DNA of 64,000 bases from Paradesertivirga sp965650335 (GTDB taxonomy: Bacteria > Bacteroidota > Bacteroidia > Sphingobacteriales > Sphingobacteriaceae): positions 1 to 64,000 of the forward strand of contig CBFGOI010000009.1 of the NCBI GenBank assembly GCA_965650335.1, given 5' to 3'. Position numbers and translations under genes: made by a program. This document shows positions 16,901 to 26,272 of this stretch, piece by piece; position 1 is the stretch's first letter; every line of letters starts with the position of its first letter. The notes beneath the pieces are model-generated. The model was not told the DNA's origin. It made no database searches and saw only the letters and a list, made by a program, of their open reading frames with translations.

Positions 16901-19294
16901 CTAAAGATTGTTATCAAACTGAAGATTATCTTTCTTCTTCTTAGTAGCTGTGCCAAAAGTATAGCTAAAACCAAGGTAAAAGATTCTCGAATTACTTACA
17001 GTTTTAGAATGAATTTGCAGTCCGGGTGTATCCAAAGCTTGCTCCTGGCGAAGTGTTTTGAATAAATCTGAAGCAGTAAAGTAGACTGAGCCTTTCTTCT
17101 TCAACACTTCTTGCCGTAAGCCCATATTCATGACATAACTGGGAAGAACCTTGCCTTGAGGAGTTAACCTGGCAGAACGATAATTCGAATTTAATTGTAA
17201 AATGGTACTGCTTCGTAAAGTAATTATAGAATTGAAGTTTGTGCTCCACGTCACTGTCGACCGTTTATTACTGTACCCCAGGTTAGAGGCGTCAATCTGG
17301 TTGTAAAACAAGTTAGCGGTAAAGTTTGAACTTATCCGGCTATTAATACTGCCAGATACCACTACGTCTGCACCCACAGCCTGATCATTAGACAGGTTCT
17401 GGAAAGATGTTATTAATATTGAGCTGTTTGCTGGCGAGGGTGTTGATACGGACGTGAAGCCATTGTATTTGTAGCGATAGTAAAAGCCCGGAAGAATTGT
17501 AAGTTTATCGTTCTTCCATTGATATCCTAATTCTATCGAATGGATGAGCTCAGGTTTCAAATATGGATTGCCTACTCTGATATTTGTAGGATCTCTGTAT
17601 TCTGCAAAAGGATTCAAATCATCACCTTCGGGACGGTTCACGCGTCTGCTATAATTTAACTGCAATTCTCTGCTTTTATTCAGTTTATAAGATAAGTGCA
17701 GGCTCGGATATACTTTAAAATAGCGGCTGGGAATAACCGTTCCCGCAGAAACTAATTTTGATTTGATGTCAGAATACTCTGCACGTAAACCGCTGACAAA
17801 GCCAAATGCACCAAAAGAATGCGAGAAGGTTCCGTAAACGGCATTGATATTTTCATTGTATATAAAGCGATTGGTTTTGGTCAAATCAGTTACAAATCTG
17901 GCTTGAGTGACTTTGTAAGCTTCTCCAAAGAAATCCAGATCCTGTTTGTTAAACTCTCCGTCATAACCAAGTTCAAGTTTGGTTTCATCGTTTATCGGAT
18001 TTTCGTAACTAAGGGTAACTTGCTTGTCGTCTGATGTTTGTTTGATGATGGTATTATCTAGAGAATCAGGACGTATGGGAAGCTTATATTGGTTGGTAAA
18101 ATAATTATTCTCCGTTTCGGGCGAATGAGAAATATTCATCTCCAAACGAAGCAAATGATCTTCTTTTTTAAAGTCATGTTCAAAATAAGCCGTAGCATCG
18201 GATTCAAGTTCGCTCTCGTTGTTAGAGAGGATTCTATTATATCGCTCATTTTGATTGCGTAGAGTTATAATTTTACCGGTAATATCATTCTTTTTTTGAC
18301 TCCTCAAGTAATAATTGCCGGATGCTCCAAATGAGTTCTTTTCATTGGGTGTAAAATCAATACCGGCACTTGCTATATTCGAGAAGGGCCGGGCTACTGC
18401 TGCTAAACTGTCGGCAGTATAAACTAAAGGAGTCTGCTGATTTCGGTTATTATAAGACGAGCGGTGCCGATCATCCTGCCGGATACTGTAACTACCAAAT
18501 ACATTAAACTTTTTGGGATTATAATTTAAAAAAGCACTGGCATTATAACGTTCGGCAGTTCCGCCGTTTATCGCTATATTTCCATTTAAGCCCAGCTTAG
18601 TATTTTTCTTTAGAACAATGTTTATAATGCCGCCCTGTCCCTCAGGCTTATACCTTGCAGACGGATTTGTAATAACTTCAATTCGTTCGATGCTATTAGC
18701 AGGCAGTTGCTGCAGAACAGCAGCCTGATTCTTACCCATCAAAGGGTTTTTCTTCCCATTTATCAAAATAGTGACGTTGGAATTTCTGAGACTTACATTC
18801 CCTTCAATGTCTACCTGCACCAAGGGTACATTTTGAAGTACCTGGCTTGCTGTACCGGCCTTGCTCATTACATCCTGATCGACATTATAAACTTTCCGAT
18901 CCATCGAATTGGTGAATAGTTGTTTTCTTGCTACTACCACAACTTCATTCAACTTGGCCGGCTCAGGGGGCATGTTTAGGTTTATCTTTACTGAAGTTCT
19001 TTCTGAGTTCACTAAAATATTAGCGCTTTTCGTACTCGAATATCCAACAGTGGTCGCCTCGAGAACATACGTGCCGAACTTTATATCAAAAAAAGAGAAG
19101 GCCCCTGCTTTGTCGCTTATGCTTTTTACTTCAACTCCATCAGATAGACTTCTTAATACAAGTGTAGCCGCCTCCAGTGGTTTGCCGGATGATTTATCAT
19201 TTATGGTTCCCGATATAGTTCCCTGAGCATTTACAAAAAATGCCGAGAACAAAAAGAAAAGGGCAATGCCCGTAATTTTATAAAGCTTTCCCAT
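16901..19294 (-). CDS. TonB-dependent-receptor-like outer-membrane beta-barrel protein (OMP_b-brl_3 type)
   Basis: About 797 residues from the ATG at 19294, giving a signal peptide that ends in FFVNAQ. The mature protein opens with a CarboxypepD_reg-like domain (GTISGTINDKSSGKPLEAAT). A plug-like domain follows (SQVLQNVPLVQVD, VTILINGKKNP, ERIEVITNPSARYKPEGQG). The rest is a large barrel with many aromatic-ended strands. This is the SusC-distant family that usually lacks a SusD partner, and no SusD is present. The substrate is unknown. It is divergent from the surface-protein gene at 19518; the 205-base gap between them shows no recognised motif. Confidence 0.85.
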   Translation of the reverse strand: MGKLYKITGIALFFLFSAFFVNAQGTISGTINDKSSGKPLEAATLVLRSLSDGVEVKSISDKAGAFSFFDIKFGTYVLEATTVGYSSTKSANILVNSERTSVKINLNMPPEPAKLNEVVVVARKQLFTNSMDRKVYNVDQDVMSKAGTASQVLQNVPLVQVDIEGNVSLRNSNVTILINGKKNPLMGKNQAAVLQQLPANSIERIEVITNPSARYKPEGQGGIINIVLKKNTKLGLNGNIAINGGTAERYNASAFLNYNPKKFNVFGSYSIRQDDRHRSSYNNRNQQTPLVYTADSLAAVARPFSNIASAGIDFTPNEKNSFGASGNYYLRSQKKNDITGKIITLRNQNERYNRILSNNESELESDATAYFEHDFKKEDHLLRLEMNISHSPETENNYFTNQYKLPIRPDSLDNTIIKQTSDDKQVTLSYENPINDETKLELGYDGEFNKQDLDFFGEAYKVTQARFVTDLTKTNRFIYNENINAVYGTFSHSFGAFGFVSGLRAEYSDIKSKLVSAGTVIPSRYFKVYPSLHLSYKLNKSRELQLNYSRRVNRPEGDDLNPFAEYRDPTNIRVGNPYLKPELIHSIELGYQWKNDKLTILPGFYYRYKYNGFTSVSTPSPANSSILITSFQNLSNDQAVGADVVVSGSINSRISSNFTANLFYNQIDASNLGYSNKRSTVTWSTNFNSIITLRSSTILQLNSNYRSARLTPQGKVLPSYVMNMGLRQEVLKKKGSVYFTASDLFKTLRQEQALDTPGLQIHSKTVSNSRIFYLGFSYTFGTATKKKKDNLQFDNNL

Positions 19295-19517
19295 GATTAA
19301 AACAGAATGCATAGTTAATTACTTATTCTGTAGCATTTTTGTAGTTGCGCTTCTCTTTAACCACTCGGGGCGAGAAGGATTTAATTACAATTTATTATCT
19401 GTTTATTATTTTGATTTTTCAGCCTAAACTGTTTTAAATTATTTGTAACACCTCGCCTTTTCAAACGTATAAGGAGCTCCTCACGCGCTCCTCATATTTT
19501 AGTATTGATACCTTGAA

Positions 19518-21530
19518 ATGGAAAGATTTGAACGATTTTCAATCTTAAAGAATTATTACATTACAATTTTTTACCTGCTATTTTTTACGCCACTGGTATT
19601 TGCAGAAGGCAGTAAAGAATTGAGTTCCAATGGGGGGCAAAGAGCTTTCCTTTTTAGTTCCACAACAGGTACCAATGTGGCTCCGTATCCAACGCTTGCA
19701 TTTCCCACGCTGGGAACCATGAAGGTGTATGTAAACGTTGGAGAAACAATTTATTTGGGATCCAGTGCGCAAGGCGTGGGCGGAGGAAGGATGAATTTAA
19801 GGGCGCCGGATGGATCAACCTACACATCCGGAGCTTCAACTACAATAGGACGGATAAGTAACCGGACGCAGGAATCAGCCGGTCCTCTTCCTAACGCCAG
19901 TGGATATACCCCTTACACTCGTTTGGTGGCAGCCGGTCAGGCCGGTGTCTGGGAAATAGATTTCATTTCGCCGAATGTTAATGGGGTAACTACTTTGCCG
20001 GCTGATATTACCGCAAGTTCAAACTGGACCCAAGGAACCACAACCGCTTATGTGACTGCTTTTGATATTACTGTTAGGAATATAGCGAATACTGCATTTT
20101 TAACAGGACGCGCATTTACAAATATCTTTTCAGGATGCCTGGGAGCATCGAATGCGAAATTTTATGGAAAGTTTAAGGTTATAACTAAAGACGGATATAT
20201 CTATGATGTAGACAATAACGGTCAGGCCGGATATGTATTCTCATTCTTTGCAAATAACAAAGGTTTCAGAACGGCAGCAGGTGCCGCCAGCTATAAGAGT
20301 ACTACTTCAATTGCAAATCCACCCGTCCAGGATCCACGTGCCGATGATAGCGGTACAGATATCACTCATAAGTTATTTTTCAATACCCCTAATACAGATC
20401 TGCCTACATCCGCAAGCACACCAACAGGAACAACCTGGTTGTTAAATACCCTGTTGAGTCCTATTGTTACAGGTTTCACTTTTAATGGCATAGAAGGCAC
20501 ATCGGGATTGGTGGGCTCCAATCCTTTGGGAGGATATCTTGGTTTTAGTGCCAACCAGGCAGGAAGTTATATTATCAACATAGATATTAATCAAAATGGA
20601 GTATTTACAGATGCCGTGGACCGTAAACTAATCGGCTCTGCAGTATCGGGTAATAACCAGATCTATTGGGATGGCTTGAATGGGCTGGGCGCAAAAATAG
20701 TAGGCAGTGTAAGCTTTAGCGCATCTTCCATAAAAATAACTCTGGTAGGAGGAGAGGTGCATTTTCCATTTATTGATGTTGAGAATAATCCCGGCGGTAT
20801 CATTATTACCCGTACCAATGGTATCGGTGCGGGCGACGATATTGTATACTACGACGATACCAATATATCGGGCGGAACAGCTAATCTGGTAGGTGGAAGC
20901 AGTGCTGCCAGTGGTCATAAATGGGGCTCAACTGCTTACGCTTTAGGTGCTTTTGGTAACGACGTCGGTTTAGACACCTGGACGTATATTTTGAGTACAC
21001 CGCTTTTACCAGCAACAACTGTCCAGTTTACTGAAGCAGACTTGGAGATAGTAAGCATTACCCCCTCGAAGAGCAACTTTTGCATGGGAGTATCGCAAAG
21101 TTATACCGTTAAGTTAAAGAACAATGGGCCAAGTGCAGCAACTGGTGTTACCTTTGAGTTTGTGTATCCATCAGATTTCAGTTCGGTATCGGTATCGAAG
21201 TCTATATCCGGAACAAGCAGTATAAGTTCGGAGAGTACGACCACCAGTAAGTATACAGCTGTTGTGAACATGAATAATGCGGCAATAATTACGTTCGTAA
21301 TTACTGGCACAGTTGCGAAACTGCCTTCTGCATACAATATTAGTGTGGACGCTAGTGTTTTGCGGCCGGCGGATGTCACAGACCCCGATGCTGTGAACCC
21401 TGATGCTACTGCGCCAACTAACGTGCAGTCCGAATGTGATTCTGCCCCTTCTGGGACAGGGTGTAATAATATTAAAACGGCTACTACTCCGGTAAACAAG
21501 GTGGCTACACCTTCTATTAGTGTAATTTAA
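19518..21530 (+). CDS. Exported DUF11/CARDB-type surface protein, probably truncated
   Basis: The protein has 670 residues. A signal peptide (YLLFFTPLVFAEGS) is followed by a Gly/Ser/Thr-rich beta-structured N-terminal region typical of giant Sphingobacteriaceae surface proteins. From about residue 515 a DUF11-like domain begins (LEIVSITPSKSNFCMGVSQS, then YTVKLKNNGPSAATGVTFEF). The protein stops shortly after at NKVATPSISVI, where relatives usually continue into further repeats and a type IX secretion C-terminal domain. No sorting domain is present and no in-frame continuation is seen after the TAA. The product may be secreted but not anchored, or non-functional. The gene is monocistronic. 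Confidence 0.7.
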   Translation: MERFERFSILKNYYITIFYLLFFTPLVFAEGSKELSSNGGQRAFLFSSTTGTNVAPYPTLAFPTLGTMKVYVNVGETIYLGSSAQGVGGGRMNLRAPDGSTYTSGASTTIGRISNRTQESAGPLPNASGYTPYTRLVAAGQAGVWEIDFISPNVNGVTTLPADITASSNWTQGTTTAYVTAFDITVRNIANTAFLTGRAFTNIFSGCLGASNAKFYGKFKVITKDGYIYDVDNNGQAGYVFSFFANNKGFRTAAGAASYKSTTSIANPPVQDPRADDSGTDITHKLFFNTPNTDLPTSASTPTGTTWLLNTLLSPIVTGFTFNGIEGTSGLVGSNPLGGYLGFSANQAGSYIINIDINQNGVFTDAVDRKLIGSAVSGNNQIYWDGLNGLGAKIVGSVSFSASSIKITLVGGEVHFPFIDVENNPGGIIITRTNGIGAGDDIVYYDDTNISGGTANLVGGSSAASGHKWGSTAYALGAFGNDVGLDTWTYILSTPLLPATTVQFTEADLEIVSITPSKSNFCMGVSQSYTVKLKNNGPSAATGVTFEFVYPSDFSSVSVSKSISGTSSISSESTTTSKYTAVVNMNNAAIITFVITGTVAKLPSAYNISVDASVLRPADVTDPDAVNPDATAPTNVQSECDSAPSGTGCNNIKTATTPVNKVATPSISVI

Positions 21531-21620
21531 AAATGTAATAGATAAAGTCTGAAGACTGCTTCACTAGCACTTTTACTCACCTGATTCTAAAAATCGGTAG
21601 GAAACTTGTTCTTATATCTC

Positions 21621-21633
21621 CAGAATTTCTACA
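21621..21633 (+). promoter_or_regulatory. 13-mer shared with the PAP2 divergent promoter
   Basis: CAGAATTTCTACA lies 25 bases before the GTG start of the regulator and is identical to 15423-15435. A variant (CAGATTTTCTCCA, two mismatches) lies at 23601-23613, before the PepSY-like gene. It may be a promoter part or an operator; the function is inferred from recurrence only. Confidence 0.4.
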
Positions 21634-21658
21634 TATTCAATAACTACCTTTATAAATC

Positions 21659-22336
21659 GTGAAAATATTAATTGTTGAAGACGAGCCTTCCCTCAGGGAG
21701 AGCATATTGGCGTATTTTACTGAAGAAGGTAACATTTGCGAGACCGCAACCAATTATGCAGATGCAATGGAAAAAATTGCAATATATGCCTATGATTGCA
21801 TTCTCCTCGATTTAACCTTACCAGGAGGCGATGGCATTACTCTTCTTAGTAAACTAAAAAAGAGCAACAAAAATGATGGAGTACTCATTATCTCTGCACG
21901 CAACTCTCTCGACGATAAAATAGCTGGCCTCAATCTGGGTGCCGATGATTACATGGTAAAACCTTTTCATCTTTCAGAATTGAAAGCAAGAGTAACCGCC
22001 ATTGTGCGCAGAAAAAGTTTCGATGGCAACAATGTTATTCAGTTTAACGAGATTAACGTAGATACGATGGCTAAGAAAGCATCGGTAAACAGCACTACGT
22101 TGATTTTAACCCGCAAGGAATATGATTTGTTACTCTATTTTCTATCAAATAAGGGTAAAGTAATTACCAAGAATGCCATTGCAGAACACCTTTGGGGCGA
22201 TGAAATGGATTTGACTGACCGGCTGGATTTTATCTACACACACATAAAAAACCTGCGAAAGAAATTGGTGGATAGTGGTTGCAATGACTATATCAAGTCG
22301 ATGTATGGTGTAGGTTATAAGTTTGAAAACCTATGA
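21659..22336 (+). CDS. OmpR/PhoB-family response regulator (module 2)
   Basis: The protein has 225 residues and starts at a GTG. Receiver residues are E7-D8, D51, S79 and K101, identical in position to those of the module 1 regulator, and the winged helix ends in YIKSMYGVGYKFENL. Large stretches match the 3248-3925 protein (for example the LWGDEM and FIYTHI segments), so the two are recent paralogs and may recognise the same DNA. Here the two-component genes precede the pump genes, the reverse of module 1. The stop overlaps the kinase start by four bases. Confidence 0.93.
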   Translation: MKILIVEDEPSLRESILAYFTEEGNICETATNYADAMEKIAIYAYDCILLDLTLPGGDGITLLSKLKKSNKNDGVLIISARNSLDDKIAGLNLGADDYMVKPFHLSELKARVTAIVRRKSFDGNNVIQFNEINVDTMAKKASVNSTTLILTRKEYDLLLYFLSNKGKVITKNAIAEHLWGDEMDLTDRLDFIYTHIKNLRKKLVDSGCNDYIKSMYGVGYKFENL

Positions 22337-23583
22337 AGTTATCTACGAGGTATACCAGGGTAAATCTGGTGGTGTCGCTGATCATTCTCTTAATTAGTGC
22401 TATTACATACTATATTGTAATCAGTTATATTTTACTCGGAGTCTTAGATGATAATCTCAAAGTAGAGGAGCAGGAAATCACGCAATTTACTGAGCGCTAC
22501 CATTATTTGCCACCTGCCGGAAATTTTAAAGATCAGATTGTACAGTACCGATTAGTTAATAAACCGGTAAATCGACGGTTCAATGATACTGAATACTTCA
22601 ACGAAGCTGAAAAGGAGGTTGAGCCAGGCAGAAGCCTGACCACGAGCGTTACTCTAAACAGGAAAGTGTATGAAGTTAAAATCATCAAATCAAAAGTTGA
22701 ATCTGAAGATTTGATTCAAATAATATTCTTAATTACCCTGGCAATAACCGGTTTGCTTTTAATTACTCTCGCACTAATCAACCGCTTTGCTCTGAATCAT
22801 CTCTGGAAACCATTTTACAATATCCTTTCGCAGATGAAAGCGTTTAATGTCGCGGAAAATAAAGAACTAAATGCAGATAGAACGTCTATTGATGAATTCG
22901 TTGAACTAAATAAAGCCGCATCTACACTTTCCCTTCGTGTAAGAAAAGATTATAGTGAGCTAAAAACCTTTACCGACAATGCTGCTCACGAAATGATGAC
23001 TCCTTTAGCTGTGATTAACACTAAACTGGATACTCTTATACAAACCGGAACATTTATACCAGAACAGGGCGAATTGCTGGAAGATATTTATAATGGGGTG
23101 AGCAGGTTATCCAGATTAAATCAATCGCTTTTGCTCATTACCAAAATGGAAAACCAGCTCATTCAAGATAAGGACCGGTTGAGCTTTAAACTTCTGATTG
23201 AGCAAAAGGTTAAGCAGTTTCAGGAGCTATTACTGGCAGAAAATATCAACCTTACGTGTGATTTAGAGGCAGATGGGGAGTTTATCATGAGTAAATATTT
23301 AGCTGATATCTTACTCAATAACTTATTTAGTAACGCTATCAAGCACAACAAAAAGAACGGGTCAATCTCAATCAAGCTAATTGAATCAGAACTTGTTATA
23401 CAAAATACAGGTGAGAAATGCTCAATAGATGCCAAAAAGGCATTTGAGCGTTTTTATAAAAACAGTACCTCGGACGGTATGGGTTTGGGACTGGCTATTT
23501 CAAAGCAAATTTGTGAAGCTTCAGGGCTGTCATTAAGATATAGTTTTGAAGACGATATGCATATTTTTGCTGTCGATCTTTAA
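22333..23583 (+). CDS. Membrane sensor histidine kinase (module 2)
   Basis: The protein has 416 residues, with TM helices at about 11-33 and 128-150 and a periplasmic sensor of about 95 residues between them. The H-box is AAHEMMTPLAVIN (H219), the N-box LADILLNNLFSNAIKHN and the glycine box GMGLGLAISKQICE. The overall layout and many segments match the module 1 kinase (for example KVEEQEI after TM1), but the sensor domains differ most, so the signals may differ. It is translationally coupled to the regulator by a four-base overlap. Cross-talk between the two systems is possible. Confidence 0.92.
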   Translation: MKLSTRYTRVNLVVSLIILLISAITYYIVISYILLGVLDDNLKVEEQEITQFTERYHYLPPAGNFKDQIVQYRLVNKPVNRRFNDTEYFNEAEKEVEPGRSLTTSVTLNRKVYEVKIIKSKVESEDLIQIIFLITLAITGLLLITLALINRFALNHLWKPFYNILSQMKAFNVAENKELNADRTSIDEFVELNKAASTLSLRVRKDYSELKTFTDNAAHEMMTPLAVINTKLDTLIQTGTFIPEQGELLEDIYNGVSRLSRLNQSLLLITKMENQLIQDKDRLSFKLLIEQKVKQFQELLLAENINLTCDLEADGEFIMSKYLADILLNNLFSNAIKHNKKNGSISIKLIESELVIQNTGEKCSIDAKKAFERFYKNSTSDGMGLGLAISKQICEASGLSLRYSFEDDMHIFAVDL

Positions 23584-23616
23584 CCCACCAACCCTCTCTA
23601 CAGATTTTCTCCAATA

Positions 23617-23638
23617 TTTAAGCTTAAGATTGCTTAAA
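23617..23638 (+). promoter_or_regulatory. CTTAAG-type repeat upstream of the PepSY-like gene
   Basis: The half-sites TTTAAG (23617-23622), CTTAAG (23623-23628) and CTTAAA (23633-23638) lie in the 64-base gap between the kinase and the PepSY-like gene. The last two are spaced by 10 bp. The segment closely resembles the operator candidate at 9609-9625. It suggests an internal, regulator-controlled promoter for the efflux genes. Confidence 0.45.
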
Positions 23639-23647
23639 GCTTATGCC

Positions 23648-24073
23648 ATGAAGACTATCTTATTTGCCATTTTATTGTATATCGGATTACCTGCCAATGC
23701 ACAGATGATAAAGCCAGAGAAGGTTCCGGCAGCTGTAAAATCCGCTTTTTCCAAAAAGCATCCCACTACCCACAGGATCACCTGGGAACTTGAAAAAGGT
23801 AATTATGAAGCTGGCTTCACTATTGATGGGGTGGCGAATTCTGAATTATACAACCGGGATGGCATGATGCTGGAGTCTGAGAGAGAAATCAATCAATCAT
23901 TATTACCTCGTGCCGTGTTAACCTATGTAAAAAATCATTATAACGGAGTAAAGATAAAAGAAGCCGCAAAAATAGTTGATAGTAAAGGTGTTGTAAAATA
24001 TGAGGCCGCGATTAGAGGTATAGACTTAATCTTTGATAGTAACGGCCGCTTTTTACAGGAGGTAAAAGATTAA
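23648..24073 (+). CDS. PepSY-like periplasmic protein
   Basis: About 141 residues from the ATG at 23648, which starts a signal peptide (MKTILFAILLYIGLPANAQ); upstream in-frame codons back to 23546 overlap the kinase gene and are not expected to be used. The mature part fits the putative PepSY-like/BLIP-like family: VPAAVKSAFSKKHPTTH, then WELEKGNYEAGFTIDG, YNRDGMMLESEREI, and a second repeat IKEAAKIVDSKGVVKYEAAI. Such proteins often sit beside two-component systems in Bacteroidetes and may bind ligands or modulate the sensor. The exact function is unknown. It is the first gene after the 23617-23638 repeats. Confidence 0.8.
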   Translation: MKTILFAILLYIGLPANAQMIKPEKVPAAVKSAFSKKHPTTHRITWELEKGNYEAGFTIDGVANSELYNRDGMMLESEREINQSLLPRAVLTYVKNHYNGVKIKEAAKIVDSKGVVKYEAAIRGIDLIFDSNGRFLQEVKD

Positions 24074-24089
24074 TTAGTATTCAGGGAAT

Positions 24090-25343
24090 ATGAGGAAAGT
24101 AAAAGATATTTATATTCTATGCTTGTTAACAAGCCTAATCCTGGTAACATCTTTTGCGCACTCCCAAACTGCAACTATCGATGATTATATTGAACAGGCT
24201 ACGAGAAATAGCCCATTATTAAAAGATCTTAATAACCAGGTGCTGATCAATAAGCTCGACAGTGCCATCATTCTTGCCAACTACAAACCGCAAGTCGGTT
24301 TTAATTCTACCGGAACGTATGCGCCTGTAATTCGGGGATTCGGGTACGATGAAGCTTTATCAAACGGGAAAACATTTAGTGCTTTGGTTACAGTAAATCA
24401 ATCCCTGTCGGGTAAGAACAGGATGAATAATGACATTCTTGGCCTGAGTCTACTCACTGATTCTATCCACAACGCGATACGGCTCTCACAACAGGACCTT
24501 CGTAAAACAATCATCTCACAATATATTACTACATATGCCAGCCAGCTACAGGCTGGCTTTGGTAAAGATGTTTACAATTTATTAAAGAATGAAGATGAGA
24601 TCCTTAAGAAACTAACCCGTGCCAATGTATATAAGCAAACGGATTACCTTTCCTTTTTAGTTACGCTTAATCAGCAGGAGATTCAGTTGAAGCAGGATCA
24701 GATGGCTTATCTCAACAATCTGGCAACCCTTAATTATCTGAGTGGTATCCGGGGTACGGACTCTGTTAAATTATTTGAGCCTAAACTCAATCTGCAGGTA
24801 GCAGAACAAACAAATCAAAGTATCTTCCTCAAGCAGTACCAGTTGGATAGTTTAAGGATCGAAAATAGTCGCCATGTGATCGATTTAAATTACAAACCTC
24901 AGGTGGGCGTATATGCTGATGCCGGATATAATAGTTCTTTTATATTGGATGCCTACAAAAATTTTGGTTTTAGTGCCGGATTTACGGTTTCGGTCCCTAT
25001 TTATGACGGGCATCAAAAGAAACTGCAATACAGTAAACTTGATCTGCAAGAGCGAACCCGCAGTAATTACAGGGACTATTACCTGCGGCAATATAGTCAG
25101 CAGCTTGCTCAATTGCGGCAGCAATTGCAACAGTCCGAAAGCTTATTCAGCAAGATCAAAGAGCAGATAAAATTTACAGAGGGTTTGATGAAGGTAGACA
25201 GTAAGCTTCTTCAAACAGGTGATATCCTGATATCTGATTACATTTTAGCCATCCGTAATTACCTGGATGCACAGAATGCGCTGCGTCAAACCAATATTAC
25301 CCGTTTAGAACTTATCAACCAGTTAAACTACTGGAATCAATAG
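24090..25343 (+). CDS. TolC-family outer-membrane efflux channel (module 2)
   Basis: The protein has 417 residues with a Sec signal (ILVTSFAHSQ) and no lipobox, unlike the module 1 channel. The two OEP repeats begin at IDDYIEQATRNSPLLKDL and near LKQYQLDSLRIENSRHVI. The second contains the typical SAGFTVSVPIYDGHQKKLQY strand region, followed by a long Gln/Leu-rich coiled-coil helix. It gives the module its outer-membrane exit duct. It is 16 bases after the PepSY-like gene and 6 bases before the adaptor gene. Confidence 0.92.
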   Translation: MRKVKDIYILCLLTSLILVTSFAHSQTATIDDYIEQATRNSPLLKDLNNQVLINKLDSAIILANYKPQVGFNSTGTYAPVIRGFGYDEALSNGKTFSALVTVNQSLSGKNRMNNDILGLSLLTDSIHNAIRLSQQDLRKTIISQYITTYASQLQAGFGKDVYNLLKNEDEILKKLTRANVYKQTDYLSFLVTLNQQEIQLKQDQMAYLNNLATLNYLSGIRGTDSVKLFEPKLNLQVAEQTNQSIFLKQYQLDSLRIENSRHVIDLNYKPQVGVYADAGYNSSFILDAYKNFGFSAGFTVSVPIYDGHQKKLQYSKLDLQERTRSNYRDYYLRQYSQQLAQLRQQLQQSESLFSKIKEQIKFTEGLMKVDSKLLQTGDILISDYILAIRNYLDAQNALRQTNITRLELINQLNYWNQ

Positions 25344-25349
25344 AGCATT

Positions 25350-26270
25350 ATGAAACTGAGAATCATCTTTTATTTCTTTACGGTTGCCATGCTTAGTGCC
25401 TGTCATTCAGGTTCTGGTCAAGAAGAAGTTGAAGTAACTACTCAAACTCCTGTGACGATAACTGAGGTAAGCACTTCTCCGATGGAAGATGTGGTAGAGC
25501 TAAACGCCACTTCCAGTTATATGGATAAAAGCATCATCAAGGCCAGTATAAACGGCTATATTCAGTCTGAGAATATAAAGAAGGGCCAGTTTGTAAAGGC
25601 GGGACAAACCTTATACACCCTGATTACAAAAGAAGCACGCGCTATTGGCAATACAGTAAACAAGCTGGACCCGACTTTCAGATTTTCAGGAATAAGCGCC
25701 ATCCGAGCTACAAAAAGCGGCTTTATCAGCGATGTTAATCACCAGAAAGGCGATTTTGTTCAGGAAGGTGAGCAACTGGCAGTCATCAGTAATTCCAACA
25801 GTTTTGTATTTTTATTGGACCTGCCATACGAGTTAAAAAGAAGTCTTGGCAATCAGGGTACGGTGCGTGTAACCCTTCCGGATGGCGAAAATCTTACAGG
25901 GTATATTTCATCGGCTTTGCCAGATGTCGATTCTGTATCCCAAACCCAGAGGATCATTATTAAAGTAAATGCCTCGCATACTATTCCCGAAAATCTGATC
26001 GCGAAAGTTCGCATCGTAAAAAACAGAAGCAGCAATTCCATCTCGCTTCCTAAAGCAGCAGTACTTGCCAACGAAACACAGGATGAGTTTTGGGTAATGA
26101 AACTCTTAAATGATACTACCGCTGTGCGGGTAGATGTAGAAAAAGGAATGGAAACCCAAGATAGGGTAGAGATTGTGCGACCTGCGTTTAGCTTAAAAGA
26201 TAGAATCCTGCTAAGCGGTAATTACGGATTGGAAGATACCGCAAAAGTGAAAATCGTTAATCCAAAATAA
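25350..26270 (+). CDS. Periplasmic adaptor lipoprotein (module 2)
   Basis: The protein has 306 residues with a lipoprotein signal (FTVAMLSAC). It is a short MFP. The first lipoyl half (SIIKASINGYIQSENIKKGQ) runs with almost no helical hairpin into the second (IRATKSGFISDVNHQKGDFV), then into the barrel (VRVTLPDGENLTGYISSALP) and membrane-proximal domains. The near-absent hairpin means it must contact the channel differently from the 396-residue module 1 adaptor. It lies between channel and pump genes, 2 bases before the pump start. Confidence 0.9.
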   Translation: MKLRIIFYFFTVAMLSACHSGSGQEEVEVTTQTPVTITEVSTSPMEDVVELNATSSYMDKSIIKASINGYIQSENIKKGQFVKAGQTLYTLITKEARAIGNTVNKLDPTFRFSGISAIRATKSGFISDVNHQKGDFVQEGEQLAVISNSNSFVFLLDLPYELKRSLGNQGTVRVTLPDGENLTGYISSALPDVDSVSQTQRIIIKVNASHTIPENLIAKVRIVKNRSSNSISLPKAAVLANETQDEFWVMKLLNDTTAVRVDVEKGMETQDRVEIVRPAFSLKDRILLSGNYGLEDTAKVKIVNPK

Positions 26271-26272
26271 GG

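Noticed and set aside
16901..19294. SusC of a polysaccharide utilisation locus
   Set aside because: No SusD neighbour, shorter than usual SusC (about 1000 residues), and the plug pattern fits the OMP_b-brl_3 group; it lies far from the CAZyme cluster.
21101..21499. 132-codon antisense frame with apparent membrane helices in the surface-protein gene
   Set aside because: Hydrophobic runs arise from reverse reading of Asn/Ser/Thr/Val-rich codons; the sense frame is a clear DUF11-like protein.
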